From: Pseudomonadota bacterium
GTDB taxonomy: Bacteria; Myxococcota_A; UBA9042
Direction of reading: 5' to 3'
NCBI GenBank assembly: GCA_005792545.1
Contig: SXRM01000157.1
Location: 1-44,996, forward strand
DNA length: 44,996 nucleotides
The translations under genes and the position numbers were made by a program. Shown here one piece after another: positions 14,791-23,944 of this stretch (its first letter is position 1; every line of letters begins with the position of its first letter). The notes beneath the pieces are model-generated. The model had not been told where the DNA came from. It saw only the letters and a program-made list of their open reading frames with translations, and made no database searches.

Positions 14791-17469
14791 ATGGCGGCGG
14801 ACAAAGGTTGCGCTGAGTGTGGCGCGGAATTCGGCTTCTTTACGTGGAAGCATGCGTGCTTTCGTTGTGGCGAGTTTTACTGCGCCAAGCACTTCATCGA
14901 CGCGCCCGCAGAGGAAGCCACCCGCCGATTTGGCGCAACCTTGCGGGCCGCGGAAAATGGCGAGGGCGTTTGCTTACGTTGCGACAAACATCGCGTCACC
15001 GACGTCAAAGACGGCTGGCGCGACCCGATCGCCGTTGGCGACGAGCTGTGCTTGCTGCCACGGTCGGGAACGACTTCGGTCATGATGCCGCTGCTATTCC
15101 GCAAGGCCGCCGAGCGGCCGTTGGAAGAGAACGTCTGCCACATTCTGATCCCATTGCAGCCGTGGGACACTGCGATGTGGCTTCTGGTTGAGGACGCCGC
15201 ACGTGCGCGCAACTTGGTCGGCGGAGAAGCAGCCGTAGATGCGTGGGGCAAGTTGTTTGCGGCCGACATCGAGGGGCCGCCGCCCGGCGCCGCGGAAACG
15301 CAGTCCGAGGCCGTCGCACGCATGGCCAAGTTCGCTGAGATCGTGTTGGCATGGCAGCGCTCCAACTGGCGAAGCGCCGATATTGATGACCGCCTGGCCT
15401 GGTTGCAGACCCTACATGCGGGGGTTCCTCTTGCTTCGACGGCTGGGCAAATCGCGCAAATGAGCCGTGACGTCGTGGCGGCACAGGTCGAACCGGCGCC
15501 GGATGGCAGTGGCGCGGCGCTAGCGGCGGCGTTTGGAGCTGCTCGGTTGGTCGGGTCGACGCTATTGCGGACGGCGTTCCCGTTGCTCGGCGCTGCGCTG
15601 GGTGCCGCCAGCCTGCTGATGTGGCTGGCAGAAGAAGATCCGCCGATTCGCAAGCTTTTGGCCAAAATCGAGCGGGCTGGGCACGAAAAGGACCTTGAAG
15701 CGGCCCGCCAGGCTGTGCGCGCGGCTGCGCTTGAACTGGACCGGACAGCGAGGGACAAAGGTCTGAAATCGGGCAACCATCGGTCACTGTACCACGCAGC
15801 GTTAGCGGGCTTGCTGATGTGGCTAGCGGACGGTCGACGCGTCGCATTGGCCGACGCCGCGGACTGCGCCGACCCGGTGCCACTTGCGGTGGCAATTGCG
15901 GGCACCCAACTGAGGTCCACCGAACCGCTACAGCGCTTTTTGGCGACGAGACGAGGAGAACACACGGAATTTCCTTGGGACGAGTTGGTCCGGCGGTTGA
16001 CCCAAGCCGTCACCGACGCAGACCATTGGACGCGACGGCCAATTGGCAAGCTACAATGCGGGCAGCGCTTGAGCCGCGGCGCGACCAAAGAAGTCTTTAC
16101 CCTGGTCGATCGCGACGACGTGGTGGTCGCCATTCAATTGCCGCGCCAGGCCGCTTCGGTACGACGTGAAGTCGACCTGCTGTTGGACCTGGCCCGGCAG
16201 ACCGGTGAGGTCGGGGTGTACCTCGGCTTGCAACAAGTGATTCAGGCCGGTTTTTGGCAGGACGGCGACAAGAAGCGCATTGCGTTCTTGACGCCGCGTC
16301 TTTTCGATCGCCCGAAACAGCGCGCTTGGCCGGCCGCTGCCACCGCGGTCGAAGCAGGCGTGTCGGTCGGCCGGACTCTGCAAGTGCTCCACCGCTTGCG
16401 GTTCGTCCACGGTGACGTCAAGCCGGCCAATATCTTGTGGGCCGAGGCCGGCAACGCGGTGCTCATCGACTACGGCGGGGCCATCAAGCTGACGACCGAC
16501 GATTCGGCCATCGCGGTGTCCCGCACAGATGCATTTGCGGCACCCGAAGTCTGCGAGAGTGGCCGCATCACCGCAGCATCAGACGTGTTTGCCCTCGCAC
16601 GCACGGTTACGCAATGGCTGGCCGAATCCAAAGATGCGCCCACGCGGGTCGATGCGGCCGAGCACCACCGTGCGCTGCTGGACTGTCTGGAAAATGCCGA
16701 ACGGCGCGAACCCAAAGCCCGGCCGACACTGGACCGGTTTGTGGCTGTACTGGAAGACTGGCTTGTTCAGCAGCGTCAGCCCAAGACCCGCCTGACGACG
16801 GTGGAGGAGGCGGTTCGACTGCAGTCGCAAACCATCATCGCCCGGTGGCGGACCAGGCCCTGCGAGATTGCGGTTGCAGAGTTGCAACGCGCGATTCGGA
16901 CGGCCGTGTTGCCGCCAACCGGTCAAGCCGACGACCATTTCAAAGTCGTTGCGCAGCAATGGGCGGATTTTGCGCGTACCCTGGTGCGCGAAGAGCTTTG
17001 GTCGCCATGGGCAAGCGCGGCACGTCAATCGGCAAGCCACTCGCGTGTGATTGAATGCCTGCGCGCTGCCGACGGGGTTGGGCAAGAGGTTGCGGCGGTG
17101 GTGCGTGGTGTTGTGGACTTTTTAGAGGGGCAGTCCGAGGTCATGCCGCAGGTCTTGTTGACCCAGACGGCGGTGTTCCTGACGCACGCTGGCTATCGGC
17201 CGCTACAAGATTCGATACTGGTGTGGTTGAACGGCCGGGGGCCAGTCGCCGATCTGCGCGCATTGGCCAAGTTGCTTCGCAAGATTGGTGCCCTGCGCAA
17301 TGAGCTTCAACATGGGCCAAAAGGTCAGAAGTGCGCGTACGGACAGGTGGTTGGTGGGGTCGTGCTGTTGTCTGCGGCGGATGTCGATGAGGTAAGGGGC
17401 GACGTCACGGAGCTTGGTGCAGTGATCTTGGGCAAAGCCGAAGGCTTATCGTCGGCGGTCAACACCTGA
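14791..17469 (+). CDS. Hanks-type protein kinase with N-terminal FYVE-like zinc finger
   Basis: The 892-residue protein starts with a FYVE-like finger: CAECGAEFGFFTWKHACFRC, then GEFYCAKH and a last pair VCLRC (WKHAC corresponds to the RRHHC core). A middle region contains a hydrophobic segment (LLGAALGAASLLMW). The kinase domain lies at about 425-650 with catalytic H540-GDVKPAN and D560-YGG in place of DFG. The beta-3 Lys is replaced by Gln449 in VVAIQLP, so catalysis may be atypical or absent. The C-terminus is helical with LRNELQHG. ATG 14791 follows AAGGAG. It is 151 bp downstream of the CARF-deaminase gene in the same direction. Confidence 0.75.
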   Translation: MAADKGCAECGAEFGFFTWKHACFRCGEFYCAKHFIDAPAEEATRRFGATLRAAENGEGVCLRCDKHRVTDVKDGWRDPIAVGDELCLLPRSGTTSVMMPLLFRKAAERPLEENVCHILIPLQPWDTAMWLLVEDAARARNLVGGEAAVDAWGKLFAADIEGPPPGAAETQSEAVARMAKFAEIVLAWQRSNWRSADIDDRLAWLQTLHAGVPLASTAGQIAQMSRDVVAAQVEPAPDGSGAALAAAFGAARLVGSTLLRTAFPLLGAALGAASLLMWLAEEDPPIRKLLAKIERAGHEKDLEAARQAVRAAALELDRTARDKGLKSGNHRSLYHAALAGLLMWLADGRRVALADAADCADPVPLAVAIAGTQLRSTEPLQRFLATRRGEHTEFPWDELVRRLTQAVTDADHWTRRPIGKLQCGQRLSRGATKEVFTLVDRDDVVVAIQLPRQAASVRREVDLLLDLARQTGEVGVYLGLQQVIQAGFWQDGDKKRIAFLTPRLFDRPKQRAWPAAATAVEAGVSVGRTLQVLHRLRFVHGDVKPANILWAEAGNAVLIDYGGAIKLTTDDSAIAVSRTDAFAAPEVCESGRITAASDVFALARTVTQWLAESKDAPTRVDAAEHHRALLDCLENAERREPKARPTLDRFVAVLEDWLVQQRQPKTRLTTVEEAVRLQSQTIIARWRTRPCEIAVAELQRAIRTAVLPPTGQADDHFKVVAQQWADFARTLVREELWSPWASAARQSASHSRVIECLRAADGVGQEVAAVVRGVVDFLEGQSEVMPQVLLTQTAVFLTHAGYRPLQDSILVWLNGRGPVADLRALAKLLRKIGALRNELQHGPKGQKCAYGQVVGGVVLLSAADVDEVRGDVTELGAVILGKAEGLSSAVNT

Positions 17470-17668
17470 TTTCGCCGGTTGCGGGGCCGAAGTTGACTAA
17501 GTTTACCTCGACCGTCGAAACCGCATCGGCGCGAGCGATTGGTGATGACGACTGGCGCGACCGCCGCCAACCGCTTGCCGCAGACCCACGCGGAACGGCA
17601 AGCCGCAATTTTCGGAGGGCCACCGCAGTGGTGTCAGATAGCGCCGCCGACAAGCGTCCACGGGGCAA

Positions 17669-17682
17669 CCGCCATAAGGCGG
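17669..17682 (+). promoter_or_regulatory. Short hairpin in the leader of the TerY-P operon
   Basis: CCGCC-ATAA-GGCGG lies 23 bp before the vWA start codon in the 235-bp gap that precedes the seven-gene operon. A TTGACT at 17493-17498 could be a -35 element but lacks a convincing -10. The hairpin may affect translation of the first gene. Nothing else is evident in the gap. Confidence 0.25.
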
Positions 17683-17704
17683 AGGCCAACGCCAGGAGCA
17701 GTGT

Positions 17705-18358
17705 ATGAGCAACCTCAAAGAGTTCATCATCCAGTCCGCGCGCCCTCTGCCCGTCGTCGTCCTTGCGGACGTGTCCGGCAGCATGGGCGTGGACGGCAAA
17801 ATCCAGGCACTCAACCACGCTGTGCGCGAGATGATTGACGCGTTTCAAGACGAGTCCGACTTGCGGGCTGAGGTCCACGTGGCGGTCATCACCTTCGGCG
17901 GCCAGGCTGCAGTCCACCTGCCACTTCGTACGGCGAATGGCGCCGCGTGGTCGGACCTCGGGGCGAGCGGCGGGACACCCATGGGCGCGGCCTTTGAGCT
18001 TGCCCGCCGCATGGTGGAAGACCGCGATGCGCTGCCTGGGCGGGCGTACCGCCCTACGCTCGTGCTGGTCTCCGATGGCCAGCCCACGGACGACTGGCAG
18101 CAACCGCTTGTGGCCCTGCTGGGCAGCGAGCGGGGTGGAAAGGCCTTCCGCATGGCGCTCGCCATCGGTGCGGACGCCGACCACGGCGTGCTGCAGGCGT
18201 TCCTCGCCGACCCTGCGGCCCGTGTGTATCGCGCTGACGAGGCCCGCCAGATTCGCCAGTTCTTCCAACTCGTCACCATGAGCGTGTCGGCGCGCTCCCG
18301 CAGCGCAACGCCAAACAGCGCGCCGACGAACCTGCCGAACAACGGTTGGGACCTCTAA
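17705..18358 (+). CDS. TerY-like von Willebrand factor A protein
   Basis: The 217-residue protein is a single vWA domain with an intact metal-binding site: D22-V-S24-G-S26 (LADVSGSMG), the Thr in GASGGTPMGAAFE and the Asp in LVSDGQPTDDW. This is the TerY pattern, a cytoplasmic vWA that pairs with a PP2C phosphatase and a kinase. It is the first gene of a seven-gene operon, and its TAA overlaps the next ATG (TAATG). Family knowledge: TerY-P triads occur next to nucleic-acid processing enzymes. No signal peptide is present. Confidence 0.85.
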   Translation: MSNLKEFIIQSARPLPVVVLADVSGSMGVDGKIQALNHAVREMIDAFQDESDLRAEVHVAVITFGGQAAVHLPLRTANGAAWSDLGASGGTPMGAAFELARRMVEDRDALPGRAYRPTLVLVSDGQPTDDWQQPLVALLGSERGGKAFRMALAIGADADHGVLQAFLADPAARVYRADEARQIRQFFQLVTMSVSARSRSATPNSAPTNLPNNGWDL

Positions 18359-19053
18359 TGGTGCGGGTGGTTGCCAGCAGCGTGCGCGGCCCGGCGCATG
18401 TGCGGCACGGCCTGCCGGGCCAGGATGCCTGGCTTGCCGTCGCTGAGGACCGCGCGTCGCTGGCGGTAGTGTGTGACGGCGTTGGGAGTTGCCCTCACGC
18501 CGGGCAGGGCTCGCGTGCAGCAACTTTGGCCGTACGCGACGCCTGGCGGCTGTGGCGCCGTTCGCCTGTGGGTGCGGTCGAGGACTTGATCCGCCTCGTC
18601 GAGGTCGCATGGCGGCTTCGCCTTGGCCGAGTGCCCACTGACGGTGCGGCAACCACGTGCTTGTCGTATGCTGAAGACGGTCACGGCAGGGCGGTCTTGA
18701 TCCAACTTGGCGATGGCATCGCCGTACGGCGGAGGAACGATGGCGAAGTCGCGGTCCACCCAGCCCGCAGCTTGGCCTTTGGGCTCACTTACGCTCTTGG
18801 TGCGCCCCACGCCCTCACCGATTGGTCGTGGTCGGCGATAGAGCCACTTGCAGCGGGCGAGGTGCTTTTGCTAGCTACCGACGGCGTCGCTGAGGATATT
18901 GCACTGGACCGCATTGGCGACCTTGCGGCCTGGGTGGTAAGCGAACTCGGCCCTCTTCGGCGGCCAGGATTCGCCCTCGCCAAAGAACTGCGCGCCTGGC
19001 CCGTCCCTCACCACCGGGACGACAAGACGCTCCTGGTCATGTGGAAGCCATGA
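18358..19053 (+). CDS. PP2C-type serine/threonine phosphatase (TerY-P triad)
   Basis: The 231-residue phosphatase has the PP2C metal motifs: HGLPGQDAW, VVCDGVGSCPHAG with Asp40, LLLATDGVAED and HRDDKTLLV near the end. This set is expected to bind two metal ions and dephosphorylate Ser/Thr. It is short, being the domain alone. The start overlaps the vWA stop, and its own stop overlaps the kinase ATG (ATGA). It probably reverses the action of the kinase encoded next. Confidence 0.85.
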   Translation: MVRVVASSVRGPAHVRHGLPGQDAWLAVAEDRASLAVVCDGVGSCPHAGQGSRAATLAVRDAWRLWRRSPVGAVEDLIRLVEVAWRLRLGRVPTDGAATTCLSYAEDGHGRAVLIQLGDGIAVRRRNDGEVAVHPARSLAFGLTYALGAPHALTDWSWSAIEPLAAGEVLLLATDGVAEDIALDRIGDLAAWVVSELGPLRRPGFALAKELRAWPVPHHRDDKTLLVMWKP

Positions 19054-20378
19054 GCGCCATCCAGCAAGTCATCGACGAGTCCGGCGCGGTGCATGCGCTC
19101 GCCAAGAAAATCGGCGCCGGCGGCCAGGGCGAGGTCTGGCTGGCCGCAGGCGGCCGTCGCATCGTCAAGCTGCTCAACCGAGGCGGCGACGCCGAGGCGT
19201 TACGTCGCCAATTTGCCTTTGTGCGTCGCCTGGATCTCGCTGGGCTGCACGTTGCGCGTCCCATTGCCGTGCTCAAGCCGCCGCATGTCGGGTACGTGGC
19301 TGAGTTCCTTGGCGACATGATGCCGATCAAGGGGCTGTTGGATGCCCCGAAAGCAGACGTCCTGCGTTGGCACATCGACACCGGCGGCCTCCGAAGGCGA
19401 CTTCGCTTGCTGGCGCACGTTGGCGAGGCATTGCTGGGCCTGCACGCTCGGGGTGTCGTCTATTGCGACGTCTCGCACAACAACGTCTTTGTTTCCGAGC
19501 CGAGCCATGTGAACGAAGCCTGGCTGATCGACCTGGACAATTTGAGGCACGAGTCCGACCCCAAGCTCACGTTGTACACCCCGGGCTACGGCGCGCCCGA
19601 AGTTGTTGCAGGCTCACAGGGTTGCACCTCTCTGTCGGATGCCTGGGCATTTGCGGTCCTCGCCTGGCACACGCTCACGCTCACCCATCCCTTTGTTGGC
19701 GACCTCGTCAACGCCGGAGAGCCTGAGTTGGAGGACGCCGCGTTCGCCGGACGCCTTCCCTGGGTCGGCCACAAGACCGACGCCCGCAACCGATGCTCAA
19801 CTGGACTGCCGCCAGATGTGGTACTGGCCGGGCGCCTGACCGACCTCGCGCGCCGTACCTTCGAAGGGGGGCTCACCGACCGCAAGCAGCGCCCCGGCAT
19901 CGCACAATGGGTTGACCGGCTGCACGCGGCAGCGGATCAGACCGTCGGATGCGCGGGGTGCGGGGGTACCTTCTTTGTGACCGAGACGGCGTGCCCCTGG
20001 TGTGACGAGCCGCGCCAGGCCGTACTCCCCGTGCACATCGCACGCTGGCAACCCGAAAAGGGGCTCGTCGAGGGTGCGACGCGGCTCGGGCAACTCCCCC
20101 TGACGACTGAGGGGCTGGTCCTCACTCGGCGCGTGACGCAGGGGCTAACTGGCCTCTCCGCCCGCACTGCCCATGTCGAAATTGTGGCCGTCGATCGCGG
20201 CGTCTCTGTGCGCGCTCTGGCAGGCCGCAGTGTATGGGTCGCCCCGGTTGGCGGGGGCAACCAAGAGCGGCATGAAGTTGCTGACCGTGCGCGCATCATC
20301 CCAGCGAATGGCTGGATCGTGCTCTTTGAGACGCCGGACCAGCCGCAGCGCGTCGCTGTCATCGGGAGGACGGATTGA
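19050..20378 (+). CDS. TerY-P-type protein kinase with zinc ribbon
   Basis: The 442-residue protein has a kinase domain (about 15-290): Gly-rich loop IGAGGQGEVWLA, Lys40 in RIVKLL, catalytic loop VVYCDVSHNNVFV (Asp140, Asn145) and LIDLDNLRHE in the DFG position. The YCDxSxNN/D-x-DNL variant is characteristic of TerY-associated kinases. A zinc ribbon CAGCGGTFF-(about 6)-CPWCDE follows near 300-320, then a beta-rich C-terminus. ATG 19050 is chosen because it overlaps the PP2C stop; a GTG at 19041 is possible. Likely substrates are the vWA protein or the downstream enzymes (inference). Confidence 0.85.
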   Translation: MSAIQQVIDESGAVHALAKKIGAGGQGEVWLAAGGRRIVKLLNRGGDAEALRRQFAFVRRLDLAGLHVARPIAVLKPPHVGYVAEFLGDMMPIKGLLDAPKADVLRWHIDTGGLRRRLRLLAHVGEALLGLHARGVVYCDVSHNNVFVSEPSHVNEAWLIDLDNLRHESDPKLTLYTPGYGAPEVVAGSQGCTSLSDAWAFAVLAWHTLTLTHPFVGDLVNAGEPELEDAAFAGRLPWVGHKTDARNRCSTGLPPDVVLAGRLTDLARRTFEGGLTDRKQRPGIAQWVDRLHAAADQTVGCAGCGGTFFVTETACPWCDEPRQAVLPVHIARWQPEKGLVEGATRLGQLPLTTEGLVLTRRVTQGLTGLSARTAHVEIVAVDRGVSVRALAGRSVWVAPVGGGNQERHEVADRARIIPANGWIVLFETPDQPQRVAVIGRTD

Positions 20379-23300
20379 GGGTTGCCGAAATCAGCGGTGG
20401 CGTCGCCGTGACGCTGCGGGTGAAGTCGACGGGTGAGCCCTTTCGGCCAGTGCCATCACGAGAGGACGAGGTCGCGCTGGTCCGATCCGGTGACCAGACA
20501 TTGCTGCGGTGGGGGACCTCCGTTTGGTCGGTGCGAGGCGTCACGCCGCAGGACACGACTCAGTTGACCGATGTGGTATCGAGCGGCCTGCCGCTCGTTG
20601 CGTACCTGGTCCATGTTGTGCCCGACGCGCTGGTGATCGAGGCCCGGCGTTTCACTCAGGAACTGCGAATCGCAGAGGCAATGCAGATCGGGCTTGACGA
20701 CAAGGTCATGGACGACGTTCGGCGCGGGCACAAGGTCGGCGGTACGGGGGCGGACGTGGCTGGCTGGCTGGAGGATCGCCTGTTGATGCCGGCTGCCCCA
20801 GGAGATCCAAGGGAATTTGTACGCGTGCTCATCTCGGGAGACGGGCAAGGCCGGCTCGACGCCTTCCGCATCTACGGCCTCAAGGTTGCCGCGGACATTC
20901 GGCGCATCGACGACAAGTTGCGGATTGAGCGCGTCGTGCGCGGCGGAAAAAGCAATCAAGCCCGCCTGATGCTGCTCAGCGCGCAAATCTCCGTTGTCGA
21001 CGCGACCGTGGCGGCTGAACTGCACAGCGCGGTGCGAACGACGCTCTCGGAGGCAGTTGCTGGCCGCGATAGCTATCTGCGTATCTGGCAGGAGTACCAC
21101 GAAATAGAACGCCAAAGCGTTCTGCGGCGGGCGCGGACATTTGGCGCCCTGGCGTACGGGCGCTGCGAGCGTAGGCGAGACGGAGGTTGGTGCTTCCACC
21201 TGCAACGACTCGACGACCTGAGCGCGCGCCTTGCGCTGCTCGGAGAATGGGATCGATTCGAGTTGGAGGCCGGCGAGCACGCGCCCGAGCTCGACCAGAA
21301 CAGCGCGGCTGGGACCGCCAGCGCCGGCAAGAATTCGGGGCCCAAGGTCCAGCGCCTGACGGCGCAAATCATCGAGGCCAACGACCGCAACTGCATTATC
21401 GACCTCCGGGCACCTGACGAAGACGACGAGCAGCCCAAGCCCCCCATTTCCGGATTTCTGTACCTATCGACTGCCGGCGACGAGGCGCGCCTTAGGCGGC
21501 GTGAGCGCGCCGAGGAAGCGCTGCGGACAGGCAATTGCCCCCTGCCGCAACTCGGGCTGTTGATGGAAGGTCGCCCCGCGCCCGCGGCACGACGTGGCCG
21601 GATTGGCGTCGACGGGCCGAAGCTGAAGGCGGTAATCCGTGAGGTGTTCAGCGCCGAGCTGGGACTTCAGTTTGACATCCAAGTGGTTGGCAACGAGCAA
21701 CAACTGATGCTTCGAGCGCCCCCCGCCAAGTCTGCCGCATTTGGTCAACTGCTTGGCGGCGATGTCCTTGTCCGCGTCAATGGGGTACAAGTCGCTGGGC
21801 CAGGCGCCTTGCGTGCCGCGTTGGCTGGGAACCCGCAGCGAGCCAAAGTCGAGGTTCTGCGGGCCGCGCGACCGGTCACAGTCGAGTTCGCGCTCCAAAG
21901 GTCCGGCCCTACCCAGCGCCAACTCGAAGCGATCGAAATCGCACTGAATACCCCCGACGTGTGCCTCATCCAGGGACCACCCGGAACCGGCAAGACCAAG
22001 GTTATTGAGGCCATCCAGGCATGTATCGCTGTCTTGGTGGAGGAGGGTTCAGAGCCTTCCCACCGCATCCTGGCGACCTCGGCGCAGCACGACGCTGTGG
22101 AGAACCTGGTCAAGCGGACCAAGATCTTTGGCGTCCCAGGTCAAAAAGTCGGCAAACGGCGCAGGGGTGTGGATGCGGCTGTCGACCAGACCCTGGTCTT
22201 CGTGGAAGAAGTCGCTGAACAGCTGCGGGCGACGACGCGGGGGGTGCCAGAGGCCGAGCGCCTGTCCAAGGCCAGGAACATCGCGCTTGCCTGTATCCGA
22301 ACTCGATCGCTACCAAGCATACAGTCTGACTACATCCGCGAACTGGTGCGCGTGCTGGATGGTCTGCTGCCGCCGAAGCTGCGCGACAAGGCGCTCGAGC
22401 GCGCGACCGGTCTGGAACGCCCTACCGGCACTGGTGACCCCGAGGAGGCCGAGAAGCTGCTCAACGCGGCACGGGGTATCCGGGTGGAGCATGGAGCGTT
22501 CTCGGACGACGGGCCGGTCAAGGCGCGGATTGCGTTGCAGCGCCTCGCAGCAATCCTGACCGACGAGGAGCGTGCCTTCCTGGAGCGCTGCGCCGCCACC
22601 GATCAGCAGAGCTTACCGCCCAGACTAGATGAGGGGCGTCTGCTGCGAAACGCGCTCATCGATCGCTTGGCGCAGCAGCCCTGCGCTGCCGAACCCGGTC
22701 TGGCCGAGGCCACCCAACATCTCTTGCTGGAAATTGTTGATGGCGTGGAACTGCGCCTGGCTACTACCCGGGCAGGTGAAGAGGCGGCACTTGCGGCGTA
22801 CTTGAATGACCTGGAGTCCGACCCGGAGGGCGTGCACAAGGCGCTGGAGCACTACACTGTCGTACTCGCAGCGACCCTGCAGCAAGCCGCCGGCAACGAA
22901 ATGCGCCGCGTGCGCAGCATCGACGAAGGGCAGACGACCTTTGAATCGGTGATCGTGGACGAGGCCGCCCGTGCCCATCCGCTGGACCTGTTCATCCCGT
23001 TGAGCATGGCCAGCCGGCGGGTGGTGCTCGTCGGCGACCATCGGCAACTGCCCCACCTGCTCGAACCCGATGTGGAGCGGCAACTCAGCGAGGGCGTAGA
23101 CCAGGGTTCGGTCGACAAGCAAACCCTCGACGCGGTCAAGGCAAGCCTTTTTGAGCGTATGTGGGTGCTGTTGCGCGCCCTGGAGCAGAGGGACGGTATC
23201 CGGCGCACGGTCACGCTGAACGCGCAATACCGGATGCACCCAGTGTTGGGTGGGTTTGTCAGCCGCGCGTTCTATGAAATTCACGACGACGGCGAAATCG

Positions 23301-23944
23301 AAAGCCCCTTGTCTGCGGATCAATTCAGCCACGACCTGCCGGGATACGTCCAGAACGGCACGGCCCGTGTGGCCGCGTGGCTGGATGTGCCCTGTGAAAG
23401 CGGCAACGAGGTACGGGGCATCAGCAAGCGCCGTCCGGCCGAAGCGCGCGCTATCGCAAAGGAAGTCCGCCGCCTCATCGACCACGACCCGCGGCTCACG
23501 TTTGGGGTCATCTCGTTCTACAGTGACCAGGTCAACGAAATCGGCGAAGCGATGGTCAAAGAGGGCCTTACCGAACGCGCCAACAATGAGCGCGGTTGGC
23601 GGATCGCGGAGGCGTGGTCCACCACTTACAACCGCGAAGGCAAGAAAGTCGAGCGACTTCGGGTGGGCACAGTCGACGCATTTCAGGGCAAGGAGTTTGA
23701 CGTGGTGTTGCTGTCCGTCACGCGCAGCAATGACCTGGCCGGGCGAACCGATGAGGAGCAGCGCCGCAAGTACGGCCACCTGATGCTGGAAAACCGGCTG
23801 TGTGTCGCGATGAGCCGTCAGCAACGATTGCTGATCGCGGTCGGGGACCTCGCGTTTGTCCAGGCCGAGGAGGCCCGCAAGCCCCTGCGCGCACTGCGCG
23901 CGTTCAGCGACCTGTGCGGAGGTGAGCATGGCGTCGCGCGATAG
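20375..23944 (+). CDS. SF1 (UPF1/DNA2-like) helicase with embedded PDZ domain
   Basis: The 1189-residue protein starts at TTG 20375, overlapping the kinase stop, with GGGAGGA just upstream. The N-terminal about 430 residues have no known domain. A PDZ-like domain at about 430-505 contains GGDVLVRVNGVQVAGPGALR. SF1 motifs then follow: Q-type entry and Walker A QGPPGTGKTKV (about 530-542), motif II IVDEAARAHPLDL (about 862), LVGDHRQLPHLL, LNAQYRMHP, VDAFQGKEFDVVLL (about 1100) and VAMSRQQRLLI. This is a complete UPF1/DNA2-type motor for nucleic-acid unwinding. A PDZ inside such a helicase suggests recruitment of, or regulation by, a partner in this operon. Confidence 0.85.
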   Translation: MRVAEISGGVAVTLRVKSTGEPFRPVPSREDEVALVRSGDQTLLRWGTSVWSVRGVTPQDTTQLTDVVSSGLPLVAYLVHVVPDALVIEARRFTQELRIAEAMQIGLDDKVMDDVRRGHKVGGTGADVAGWLEDRLLMPAAPGDPREFVRVLISGDGQGRLDAFRIYGLKVAADIRRIDDKLRIERVVRGGKSNQARLMLLSAQISVVDATVAAELHSAVRTTLSEAVAGRDSYLRIWQEYHEIERQSVLRRARTFGALAYGRCERRRDGGWCFHLQRLDDLSARLALLGEWDRFELEAGEHAPELDQNSAAGTASAGKNSGPKVQRLTAQIIEANDRNCIIDLRAPDEDDEQPKPPISGFLYLSTAGDEARLRRRERAEEALRTGNCPLPQLGLLMEGRPAPAARRGRIGVDGPKLKAVIREVFSAELGLQFDIQVVGNEQQLMLRAPPAKSAAFGQLLGGDVLVRVNGVQVAGPGALRAALAGNPQRAKVEVLRAARPVTVEFALQRSGPTQRQLEAIEIALNTPDVCLIQGPPGTGKTKVIEAIQACIAVLVEEGSEPSHRILATSAQHDAVENLVKRTKIFGVPGQKVGKRRRGVDAAVDQTLVFVEEVAEQLRATTRGVPEAERLSKARNIALACIRTRSLPSIQSDYIRELVRVLDGLLPPKLRDKALERATGLERPTGTGDPEEAEKLLNAARGIRVEHGAFSDDGPVKARIALQRLAAILTDEERAFLERCAATDQQSLPPRLDEGRLLRNALIDRLAQQPCAAEPGLAEATQHLLLEIVDGVELRLATTRAGEEAALAAYLNDLESDPEGVHKALEHYTVVLAATLQQAAGNEMRRVRSIDEGQTTFESVIVDEAARAHPLDLFIPLSMASRRVVLVGDHRQLPHLLEPDVERQLSEGVDQGSVDKQTLDAVKASLFERMWVLLRALEQRDGIRRTVTLNAQYRMHPVLGGFVSRAFYEIHDDGEIESPLSADQFSHDLPGYVQNGTARVAAWLDVPCESGNEVRGISKRRPAEARAIAKEVRRLIDHDPRLTFGVISFYSDQVNEIGEAMVKEGLTERANNERGWRIAEAWSTTYNREGKKVERLRVGTVDAFQGKEFDVVLLSVTRSNDLAGRTDEEQRRKYGHLMLENRLCVAMSRQQRLLIAVGDLAFVQAEEARKPLRALRAFSDLCGGEHGVAR

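Noticed and set aside
17493..17708. A 71-residue frame ending at the vWA start codon
   Set aside because: TTG start without a ribosome site, Arg/Ala-rich low-complexity product, no domain.
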